Of a stretch of DNA of 64,000 nt, positions 33,783 through 43,624 are shown piece after piece (the stretch's first letter is position 1; each line of letters starts with the position of its first letter). The stretch comes from Isoetes taiwanensis. Taxonomy: Eukaryota > Streptophyta > Lycopodiopsida > Isoetales > Isoetaceae. The position numbers and the translations under genes were made by a program. Where the stretch lies: the NCBI GenBank assembly GCA_021234155.1, contig JAJEKV010000032.1:4099835-4163834 (forward strand). The letters run 5' to 3'. The notes under the pieces were generated by a model. That model was not told the DNA's origin. It was given only the letters and a program-made list of their open reading frames with translations, and made no database searches.

Positions 33783-34471
33783 GGGAAATTTACCAAAATA
33801 CCCTTAATTGTTGACTAAATTAAATTCCCAAAAAGCAAATTCCCAAAATGCCTTAATTCTTAAGTATTTTACCAAAAAGCCCTTTTCCACCCAAAAAAAA
33901 CCCTGCAAATTTCTCAAATTGCCCCTTTCCACTAATATCCTTCACGTTTTCACAAGACATTTGGGTATGGTTCTTGAGGAAATTACATGATAATATCTAG
34001 GTTCCAGAAACTATACCTTTTGTGTCTGATAGAATGAAAGGGGTTATCGCCAACAATGGATCTTGTGTTTCCAGGGGTCCATCATGCTTTTCACATGAGA
34101 CATCTAGATGCGAATCTAAAATTGAAGTGCAACAATGGTGAATTCATCAGATGCTTCTTTTGGCAAGCTGCATATGCTAAATCTGTGGAGGCATTTAATG
34201 AAGCTATCCAAAATATGAAGGCAGTCAATAATGTATTCTGAAGATTATATTTCTAAATTGTTGTGATTTATAAGAAACACTTTGATCTATGTAAAGAATG
34301 ATCGTATATTATAAAAATGTGCAGGATATTAATGGAACAGGATAATTTACTGGTGGAAAAGGGCTATTTGGGAAAATGCTTAAGAATTAAGCGTATTTTT
34401 GGGAATTTCAAAAATACAAAGGGCTTTTTGGGAATTTATTCAACAATTAAGGGCATGCTGGTAAATTTTCC
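33783..34471 (+). mobile_element. Mutator-like element (MULE), 689 bp, with TSD
   Basis: Long terminal inverted repeats of about 110-120 bp (GGGAAATTTACC at the left, GGTAAATTTTCC at the right) are flanked by a perfect 9-bp TSD TAACAAATA (33774-33782 and 34472-34480). The 9-bp TSD is diagnostic for Mutator. The interior (34056-34241) keeps a fragment of MULE transposase: VFPGVHHAFHMRHLDANLK, then FFWQAAYAKSVEAFNEAIQN. It is a deletion derivative, mobilisable only in trans. Confidence 0.93.
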
Positions 34472-34480
34472 TAACAAATA

Positions 34481-37035
34481 ATACGACCAGTTCCCATTTG
34501 TTGCTCTCTGAAGGTTCGTATGGATGCCCAACAACATTAGTATAGTTGGGTTGTAAGGGACTGCCCTTTGATGTTTGGCTTAAGCGGAAATCCATATCTG
34601 CAATGTCTTGTTTTTCCACGTAAATAGCATGAGGCCTACAAGTATGGAAATATCACGAGTCCCTAGGAGTATGGATATATTTTGGGACAACTACGTTGTG
34701 AAGCTTTTGCTCAAATTGGTCGTGTAATGGTTTGGAAATATATGCTACAATCTGTAAGGTAGTCTATGTCTTCATTGGCCAAACCGAAGGATGATATGAG
34801 CATGTAAAGAGTACCAATTTTGCACCTCGTATCGAATGACATGATGTATGACGTTTCCTAGTATTCTATTACTCTTTAACACATATAATTTGAGGAACAT
34901 TTGTAGTATGCTATGGAATAACAAGGCATATTCCACTAGACATTTATCCATGTGAATGTGTGGTTTATCTGTTGGACGATTTTTTCTATTGCATCAATCT
35001 TTGGCCATCTTGTGCTGGATACTTCATTCGACGTTGAAGCCAAGAACAATGTTGAAATTCCCCAGTATTTTACCATTGTCGATAAGTCTTTTAGATGCTT
35101 GCAGTGCCAGAATGGAGAATTGGAAAAAAAAAATCGTACTTCATATTTGATTAAGAAAGACAGATTGTCTTATTTGAAACGTCATTGAGGTATGGTTTGT
35201 ATAATGTAAAGATAAAGAAGAGGGAACTAATACATGACTTCAAGTATTGGAAAATGTTGTTTTTGTTTTCTTGCATTATTTCATGGGGAAAGAGGAAAGG
35301 GAATAAACATGATTCAATTGTGAACGCCACCTCCTATGCACTTCTGTCAAAAATAGTTGTGTTAAAACACAAGGCCAGTATTGTCAGTGTAAGTTGGATA
35401 GTTGTTTGTGGTAGCTGGTTGTCTTTGTACTAGCTTGGGGAGTTCATAAATATTTCCCTTTGAAAATTTTTCGGTGGTTTGATAGGATGACATGTCTTCT
35501 AAAATAGAGTACGCAAGCATGTTCACGTGCTGCATTGAAGCATATGCTTGGTCATTCTTTGATCATTCGACAATTGTTTTTAACACCACTTCCTGTTAAG
35601 ATGCAAATCCTGCTGCTCTTAGATTTAGCCTCTCATATAGTGTTTAGGAATTGCTTGACTAACATGATGTTGTTCAGCAAGAACCCAACAAGCTTGCAAT
35701 TGTTCTATTGTGTAGTTCATTGCTAGAACAGTTGTCTATCACCCCAACTTACAAGGGGATTGTCAAGGAGGCTCCTTTTGTTACGATTGTAAATTGAAGC
35801 TTTCGAATTGTAGGAGATGCTTAGGGGAGGCCTTCTTGGGCATAGGCCATAGGGGCTATGGAAGAAGAAAATAGCCATATAAAGCAGATGCATTACATGC
35901 CTTTAAGAGTTTTCTAAGAACTGATATATAAGGTTAACTGATATGTAAAATCTGATCCTTCTTTGTAAAATGTAACACAGAACTAGAAAGTATAAGGTTA
36001 ACTGTTCATAATAGAAACTTGCATGCTACAGCATGTTTCTATCGAGAAGAAAAACTCAACAATTTACTCGAAACAAAAAGAAGCAGATGAAGTTTATAAA
36101 AAATTATGCTTGCTTTCATAAACATCATCTGCTTCCTCTGCCTCGAGCAAGATCGTTGAGCTTCTCTTCTTGGATTAAACCTGCTATAGACATGCACCTT
36201 AAAATTAAATCAGAACTAACCTTGAATTATGAGGCCTTTGTTGAACGCGTAGAGTTCCGATGTCCTTCATAGCCTCTGCTACAGATGCTTTTTTTGCATG
36301 TGAAGAAAAAAAGAGCAGAGTCTTCAAGAAAGTTTAGGAGGCTCGCATGTAGTCAGAGAAGGTTAGAAATTGCCGAAACCAAACATGCAAAATCCAGAAC
36401 ACTTAAAATTAACACTTAAATTTGCTGAAACGAAATCTGCTTACCAAGATTTAAGCACGCTAATAATACAAATCCAACTATACTAAGAATGAAGAAAGGA
36501 AGAATAGAGAATTTCGAGAGCGTGAATTGTATTTATATAGGCATAATTAGAAATTTAGGTCTCACTAATTAGCGTGAATATTTGATTGCTTGAAATAACA
36601 CGCCAGGCGTACGGTCTTCCTGCCAGGTATAGCATCTAGGATATATGTGGAGAAGATTGCATTTAATGCAATAAATTCTCACTGTTACCTTTTGGAAAAT
36701 CAGAATTTAGATATTTTATATATCTTTTTCTATTCTCACGGCTAAATTTTCGATAATTAAAATTTGGATATATTTTAGAGATCATTTTCTTGTTATTTAA
36801 GTTCATTACATTATTGGAAGTGTATGACACGCTTTATTAAATTAGGACTATTGCCACGAAATTTCTTGTTTTAAATAATTTCGTTTATATCCATTGTTAT
36901 TATTAAATTAAACCTGTTTCCAAGGAATTTCTTGCTTTTTTAATATTTTGATTTACCTCTATATATTCCATAAATGTACGTACTTTTCTTATGGTATACA
37001 ATTATTTCCTATTCATTGACTAAAAAGGGTGCAAT
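34481..37035. other. Intergenic, no supported gene
   Basis: AT-rich. A segment at 35690-35880 (LSITPTYKGIVKEAPFVTIV, then GLLGHRPYGLWKKK in shifting frames) looks like decayed coding sequence but no family is recognised. 36500-37000 is strongly AT-rich with nothing readable. Confidence 0.4.
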
Positions 37036-37039
37036 TTGT

Positions 37040-40000
37040 CTAGGTCAATGGTGCATCTCCAACTGAAGATGGTGTGCAAAATATTGATAAGGGCAATTTC
37101 AATGAAGAAGCACCTCCTACCAAGAATGTTGCAGAAAAATAATTAGTCCTCTACAGTAGGGTGCAATGGAGGAACAAGAGGGTGAGAATCATGCACACGT
37201 GCAACAAGGAAATAGTAGGCCAAGGAGTCATTGTACTAGCAGATCCTGGTCAAGCTATTAATGATGAAAGGCTAAGGAAGACAATCTTGGTATTGCAATT
37301 TCTATGTTGGAAGACAACTGGAAAGGTAAGGGTTTGGGTGACAAGGAATGTTTTGGTTGTGTCAAGCAATTGGAGGTCCCTTGCATCATGGCATGGCCTA
37401 TAAGCATGGAATAAAATAACGGCTAAGGTTAGCCAAATGGCTATTTTGTAGCAATTTTGCCAAGAAAAACGGCTAAAATAAATGGAAAAAATGCCCCCAA
37501 AAAAGAAAATTTTAGCCCAATTTTTTTGCAGCCCAAGTGAGTTTTTAGGTTGAATAGCCAAACCTTTGCCTCCAGACATATCCACCAGGACATCGATTAG
37601 CTAAACCTAAGATAAAGTGGGCTTGGAAAAATAGATAGATTAGCCCGAAATTCAACACCAATGTATGTCAACTTTAAGAAATTTCAAATAGGGTTTATAT
37701 TTTTCTTTCTTTTTTACACTTTCTTTCTTGTTCCAAGTACAAAGTTGAAGCATTAGAGGAAAAGGAACAATGTAATCCTTTTGTTTTAGGTTTTTTAACA
37801 TGTTCATGTATGTTTGTGTCTTGATTTATGTATTTACAATAAATTCAATGTCTTTGCCAAAATGCTTGGATTTTTGTAAATTACTATAGCGTGATGGCTA
37901 ATATTTGTCTCTCCATTTTGTGAAAGTTTAGCCAAAAGCAAGAAATTGTGATGGAGAAAAACCATTTAGTTTAGCCAAGTGTTCGAAACTTCTAGCCCCG
38001 ATTTGAAGGTAGTTTAGCTAAATCTATTTTGGCTACACTAAAATATAGGAGTAGTAATTTATTCCATGCCTATAAGTGGTGTTCAATTTGTGGAGGATTA
38101 CCTTTTTCCAGAGTCTGAGGTCGTTAGGGATAATAATTATCTTGATCCTGATCCATTAGCAGTAGGAACCCTAAACCTAAGCAAAAAGGGAGAAGTATCA
38201 GTTGCCAGACATTATCCTAGCAAGAGAGCCAAGTTGATTAGTGACACTAAACATGAGACTATAGTGAAGGTTAGGGGTTCAGATTGTTGTTGGAGTGGTT
38301 GTTTGCAATTCTTTATAATAGAACAATTGGTGGAAGCAAGAGCCACTTTTCAAAAGTATACTGTTGATGAGAGGAGGACCTACGTGTACACAATCTTCGA
38401 GCATGCACTTCAGGATGAAAGAAATCCAAACAGAAAAAGATACCCTTTGCTAGACAAATGGATATGTAAAAAAACATGGCAGAATATCCATGCAATTCCA
38501 ACTTCTTCATGGCATAATTGGCAAAAAAAAGCAGGCAGAAGGGACCAGGATTGCTTTGCATGAAAATAATGGTTTGTTGAGATCAATTGCTAGGATCTTG
38601 GCTGCTAGGGAGATATTTGAAAAATATATTGATTTCAATGCAGAGTGTATGCCACATAAAAGCAGAAGGGATGAAAAGAAAAGAGCAGTTATTGAGAAAA
38701 GGTTACCATCACATTGTACTCAAAAGAGTATTTTGGAGGAAGTGAATTCCCTACTTCGAGAATTGGAAATTCTTCCAATATCCCAACCTAGCTTTAGTAG
38801 GCTATGGAAGAAGCATTTCAATCATGTCACCATAGCAACTTCAAACAACTTTGCAAAATGCAATTTGTGTACTAAGTTGAAGGAGACTCTTGATAAGACT
38901 GTGCAACTGAGTCAAAGGGCTAGGATAAGGGAGCATATGAAGGACCATATGACTGATCAACTATCATGTACATCATGTTATTGGATGTGGAGGACCTTAT
39001 CTGCATTGGAATCTAATAACTATTTATGTATTATACATGAAAAGATGGACCAGCAAAAGACTTGTCTTCCATAATTCAAGTACATACCAAAGTCGTGTGG
39101 AAGATCATACCCTTTGCAGTTCTCAATGACCGGGCCAATCTTGCATGGGCAGACTCAAACCTACTATGGGCATTTTAATTTGGAGTTGTGGAGTGATGGT
39201 CCAGATTTTCATATTGGGAGTACTATGAGGTGTTTGAGAAACTATGAAAATGGATATAATGGTCACCTCCAGAACCCTATAGTTAGCCAGACACTACATA
39301 GTGCATTGTTAGATGGAAACCCTAACAATATTAAAAAGTTTAGTAAGGCAAGGTTTAGGAAGGACGGGTCTAGTGAACATGTTGGAGCTTCAATTTCACG
39401 TGCTAGACCTCAAGATCTACCTAGAAGGTTCCTCTTGCAGCTTGATAATTGTGCAAGCCAAAATAAGAACAGGTGGATGTTTTCTTTCATATCCTACTTA
39501 ACAGCTGTGGGGATATTTGAAAAAGTTAATTTAGGATTTTTGATGCCGGGGCATACCCATGAGGATGTGGACGCGTTATTTGGCAAATATGTATACTGAA
39601 GCAGCAGACAGTGACCAACTTTCCTAGGCTAATGGAAATCTTGCATGAATGCACTACTCCAAACCTTATAGGTTCTCTCATAGAAGAAGTGCCTGATTAG
39701 AAGAGCTTTGTGGATGGTTATGCATTGGATCTTGAAGGTCATTCTAGGCCTTTGCATTTCACTTTTTGGGCGAGAAATAAGATTCCAATCTTTCAATGGA
39801 AGATAGGCCTTCAGAGGAGGAGTGGAGAGGAGAGAAGGAAATATGGCGTAGAGATGAGAATGGCAAGCCTATGATACCTCCAGGTCAACCAAAAGCTCTA
39901 AAACCTACTAAAGAAGTGAAGAAATTGGGATTTTCTAAGGAAGGAATCCAAGACTATATAAAGCATTTGCTAACCAACCCCAATGACACCAACCATGCTT

Positions 40001-40297
40001 TGGTAGCTTACTGGAAGAAGGTGGTTAGCCTATTGGGGGAGATAGACACATCCTCAGATGAATTGAAAGAAGAGTGGTTGCCTAAAACTAGGTGGAAGAC
40101 CTTAGCAGGTGCTGAGGATGTTGATGACATTGTTAGTAGCATTCGTAAACATTATGCTCCTCCTTCTGACAAACACTATGTTGGTCTTAAGAGTAATAGG
40201 CCAAAGTTTCTAGGCATGGAAGCTTATGAACCTTCCACTGACTTGGAGTGCCACCAATTTGTGGTAGTAAAGCCAACAGATTTAGACACTTATCCAA
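37040..40297 (+). pseudogene. Element B: DUF7869-type protein gene, disrupted
   Basis: Pieces in order are AISMLEDNWKGKGLGDKECF and AWPISGVQFVEDYLF (split by the MITE at 37405-38068); GSDCCWSGCLQFF (38280); SWHNWQKK with a frameshift near 38530; FAKCNLCTKLKETL and LSCTSCYWMW (38850-38990); and KMDQQKTCLP (39043-39072). After a stop come YYGHFNLELWSDG (39160), LQLDNCASQNKNRWMF (39436-39483), MPGHTHEDVDALFGKY (39542-39590), and a C-terminal part to 40297 (DLECHQFVVVKPTDLDTYP). DNC..QNKN and GHTHEDVD are, as I recall, hallmarks of the DUF7869 domain, of unknown function and suspected RNase H fold. The gene resumes at 54450. Confidence 0.75.
37405..38068. mobile_element. Non-autonomous TIR element, 664 bp, 8-bp TSD
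   Basis: Termini CATGGAATAAAATA (37405) and its inverse TAATTTATTCCATG (ending 38068) differ at one base. The 8-bp TSD CCTATAAG lies at 37397-37404 and 38069-38076. There is no ORF; the interior is rich in GGCTAA/TTAGCC words. Removing it with one TSD restores the element B frame ...IMAWPISGVQF. The 8-bp TSD would fit hAT, but CATG-starting ends are unlike the CAGTG/CAGGG hATs here and look more like P-type ends. Superfamily left open. Confidence 0.9.
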
Positions 40298-40706
40298 TGA
40301 TGCAATTTCCAGAGCAGATTAGTCCTCCAATATCTACACCGAGAACCCAAGCAGATTCTTCAGACCTGCTGTTATTCCCAAAGAGGTTCCTGCTGTGATC
40401 CGATTATGAATCAAACAGAAGACTTGCAGGTAACAGATTCAGCTGACCAGATCACACATTCGATCCAGACCTTCCACGATCCAGCTTTGCGACCTCAGCT
40501 TCTTTGCTGACAGGATCATTGCGAACTGAGTTTCTGCACGTCTACTTCTCCCTTGGCTGATCGGCGCTGCATCGAACAGATTCTCCCTTTTTTTTTCCGA
40601 CTTCTCCCTCTCACCTGTACGCGGCTTTCCTTTTCCCAACCGCTTGGTGTTCCCAGTCTGCAATCAACACCTGTCATATGTGACACGTGTATTGTTAAGG
40701 CTATCA
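40298..40706 (-). repeat. Copia 3' LTR
   Basis: 409 bp. On the plus strand it begins TGATGCAATTTCC and ends GGCTATCA, so it has TGAT...ATCA ends. It differs from the 5' LTR at roughly a dozen positions plus an indel (about 3 percent), implying that the insertion is not very recent. Confidence 0.93.
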
Positions 40707-41079
40707 ACTTAGGCCCAGAAAGAACCTTTGTGAGCATATCGGCCTGCTGTAATTTTGTCGATATATACTTCACATCTATCTCCCCCTTTTCCACCTCATC
40801 TCATATGAAATGATGGTGTATTTCAATCTGCTTTGTTCGGGAGTGATGAACAGGATTTCTGGTCATCGCCACTCCGCTCTTGTTATCGCAGTATAATGTG
40901 GTGGCATCTATTGATAAACACCCTAACTTTCTAAGCATTCTATGTAACCAAATTAATTTTGATGCTGCCATGGATACTGCTACATATTCTGCTTCTGCGC
41001 TAGATTTGGAAACGCACTCTTGCTTCTTGCTTGCCCATGATATTGCAGCATCTCCAAGTTTACATATATATCCAGAAGT
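40707..41079 (-). pseudogene. Copia RNase H C-terminal part
   Basis: The minus strand reads DDRKSTSGYICKLGDAAISW, SKSSAEAEYVAVSMAASKLI, LYCDNKSGVAMTRNPVHHSR and EKGEIDVKYISTKLQQADML, the canonical copia RNase H end next to the 3' LTR. One stop interrupts it (after HHHFI). It was joined to the frame at 47970-48527 before the L1 inserted. Confidence 0.9.
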
Positions 41080-41161
41080 GGATTTCCTGTCATCGAAAAA
41101 ATGGTGAGATGGCGCTAGCAGAAGCGCCATCTTGTTAGGGTTAGGGAGAAAGCGAGTTTGA

Positions 41162-43537
41162 ATGGGGAACAGTGGTGAGGGCCCAACAGTGGGACCAATG
41201 CAGGGTACACAGGAGACAGGCCGTACAGCTAAAGGGGATAATGGTGCAGGGACAGATTTAGCAGCACTGGGTACAGGAAATAGGGGGAATGAGGATCTAG
41301 GGTCTGTTATGGCAGAGCTTTTTTGTGAGATGTCACATCCCATCCAAGCCCAATTAGTGGAAATGATCAAAATGTTGACAGGGAAAGGAATACAGAATGA
41401 GGAAAAGCCATTCTTTATGTGTGGCGATTGGTTGATTCCTACTATGGTGGAGAGCTCGGCAAGAAGGACAAGATCACAAACTCTCTCTCCGATCCAAATG
41501 CAAAGCCAACTGGTGCAGCCTATTCTGGACGAGGTCAATCGGGAGCAAAGGAGGCTGTTGCAGAAGCAGGAGGGTAGAATCAAGCATGAATTTAAAGGTA
41601 TTCCTTCTCTGAAACATGAATTTGTACCTAACAGACTGAAAGAACTGGAAGCGAAGGCAGTAATCGGATGCATAAGGCATGAGGGAGTAAAGCTTTGGGA
41701 CATAAGAACGGAGTTAACCAAGATGGGTAAAAATATCAGTATTAGGAACATGTACTGGTTAGATTTTCCTTTCTTTGTAGTAGAATGTTGTGACTCTCAG
41801 ACAGTTCAGATCCTGCTAAAGAAAGGAACCATATTTAAGGCCAATACGCAATTCTACTTTCAGAAGTGGAATGCAAAATTTGACCCGAACGATCTTAAGG
41901 AACTTTTTCATCCGGCGTCATGCTCAGTACAGGGTCTCAGCCCAATGTACTGGCATGAGGACATTTTCAAAAATCTTTTTGCCAGGGTAGGGGAATACAT
42001 TGGATGGGAGGCAATCCCGGAAAGAGCTCCCAGGATATGGGTTCAGTTAAACATTCTAAAGGAAATCCCTAGGGAGCTCACCTATAAGGACTACTTTGAC
42101 GGACAAAAAGTTTTAAAACTCCAATGGTCCGGTCTGCCCATTCCTTGTGGGATATGTGGATTGAGGCTTCATGGGGGAGGGGTATGCCAAGGTAAAAAAG
42201 TTAAGGTAGTTAATGAACTGGATATACCTGAATTGAAACAAATTGGGCTAACAACAGTCAAAGAGAACACCTGGACTCCAGCAAAAAAGAAAAAGAATGG
42301 AAGCGCTTATAAGAAAGCAAGAAAGCAAAGGGCTAAACAATTAAAAGAAGAAAGGGAGAAAGACAAGATGGAAGCAGCTAAACTTAAGAAAGTCTGGAAG
42401 AAGAAAAACGAAAACACAAAAATGGCTGAACAGGTCAAGGTCTTGGTCAAGGCTGTGAACAGTAATATGAACAGTAATGAAGTCAAAGGGAAGGACATGG
42501 TTCAACCAGGCAGCTTATGTATTACTCCTGCTCATCTACTCAGGAGTAATACCTTGACCATTGAAGAACCTACACTACCTCCAATCAATACATACCCTGA
42601 ATCATCAGATTCAGAGGTCTCAGCAGGGGGGACTGTTCTACTTAAAGGGGACTGCTCAAGAGGAGAATACATAAGTCCAATAAATCTACAATTCTCTCCT
42701 CCAAGGCAATCAGAGATTCAAAATGGGAGGGAAGAGAAGGAAATGCATGACATTTTGTTGGAACTCATAGAGAAACAAGAGGAGATTGAAAGACAAGAAG
42801 ATATGGAGAGGGATGTGATGCCAAATACTCCCAATCCTACTCCCCCAAATGAATTTGAAGGAGGATATAAATTCTTTACTAAATCCCCTATGGAATATGA
42901 AAGTAGTTTGGGAGGAAGCACTGACAAAGGAACTGAGGAGATCAAATTCTCTTTGGAGGAAGGTAATTTGACTACTGATCCTATAAGTCCTATAGGCCAG
43001 GAGGTAGTAGATAATAGCCAAAATAATGTGATGTCCTCCAATGGCCTGGTAATTGACAGTAGTGTCAATAGGCTAATAAGCCCATTGGAAACAAGTATGG
43101 CTAAACATGGCAGGGGAGTCAAGGAAGTGGTTTTCTGTACACCAATGAACAAATTACTAACTTCCCCAGGGGACCTGGAAATTGAGGGCAATAGGCTAAA
43201 AAGTCCACCTGGGCAACCCCTGTTAGATGGCCTGGAAATTGAGTACAATAGGCCACTAAGTCCATCTAACAAAAACTTCACTGAAGTAAAGGAAAAAGAG
43301 CAGATTAAAGACAAGGAAGGAGAGATCTTTTTCACACCAGGGAAAGGAGGGAAAGTGCAAGATGACCCCGGAATTGCAGAAAATAAATCAAGGAGCCCAC
43401 CTGACCATCTCGTGCTAGATGGCCTGGTAACTAATTCAGCAGTGAATAGTAGGCCAATAAGCCCAGCTAGAAAAATATTGTCTGAGATCAATAATTGGGG
43501 AGGGGGAACAAGAGAAGTTTTACACCCCACACACTAG
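41162..43537 (+). CDS. L1 ORF1 protein, 791 aa, intact
   Basis: Nucleic-acid-binding ORF1p of plant L1 type. Residues ~150-330 match the DUF4283-like domain (ELEAKAVIGCIRHEGVKLWD, LDFPFFVVECC), followed by LPIPCGICGLRLHGGGVC, a zinc-knuckle-like segment. A Lys/Glu-rich coiled-coil region follows (residues ~370-440). The long C-terminal half contains repeated short motifs of the form N-R-(L/P)-(I/K)-S-P (INRLISPLE, GNRLKSPPG, YNRPLSPSN, NSRPISPAR). ORF1 is longer than usual because of this repetitive tail. Confidence 0.9.
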   Translation: MGNSGEGPTVGPMQGTQETGRTAKGDNGAGTDLAALGTGNRGNEDLGSVMAELFCEMSHPIQAQLVEMIKMLTGKGIQNEEKPFFMCGDWLIPTMVESSARRTRSQTLSPIQMQSQLVQPILDEVNREQRRLLQKQEGRIKHEFKGIPSLKHEFVPNRLKELEAKAVIGCIRHEGVKLWDIRTELTKMGKNISIRNMYWLDFPFFVVECCDSQTVQILLKKGTIFKANTQFYFQKWNAKFDPNDLKELFHPASCSVQGLSPMYWHEDIFKNLFARVGEYIGWEAIPERAPRIWVQLNILKEIPRELTYKDYFDGQKVLKLQWSGLPIPCGICGLRLHGGGVCQGKKVKVVNELDIPELKQIGLTTVKENTWTPAKKKKNGSAYKKARKQRAKQLKEEREKDKMEAAKLKKVWKKKNENTKMAEQVKVLVKAVNSNMNSNEVKGKDMVQPGSLCITPAHLLRSNTLTIEEPTLPPINTYPESSDSEVSAGGTVLLKGDCSRGEYISPINLQFSPPRQSEIQNGREEKEMHDILLELIEKQEEIERQEDMERDVMPNTPNPTPPNEFEGGYKFFTKSPMEYESSLGGSTDKGTEEIKFSLEEGNLTTDPISPIGQEVVDNSQNNVMSSNGLVIDSSVNRLISPLETSMAKHGRGVKEVVFCTPMNKLLTSPGDLEIEGNRLKSPPGQPLLDGLEIEYNRPLSPSNKNFTEVKEKEQIKDKEGEIFFTPGKGGKVQDDPGIAENKSRSPPDHLVLDGLVTNSAVNSRPISPARKILSEINNWGGGTREVLHPTH

Positions 43538-43624
43538 GAAAAAAGGAGTTAAGGTGGTCCACTTCTCTGAAAACAGTCCTGCCTTGAACTTGAGAAGTCA
43601 AGGCAGAAAGAAATTAGGTGCCCA

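Noticed and set aside
40801-41751. 316-codon minus-strand frame suggesting a novel fusion protein
   Set aside because: Its last part is copia RNase H and the rest is antisense L1 5' sequence; it is only the L1 insertion junction.
42710-43530. 270-codon minus-strand frame opposite L1 ORF1
   Set aside because: Shadow of the intact ORF1 on the plus strand; Ser/Leu-rich with no domain.
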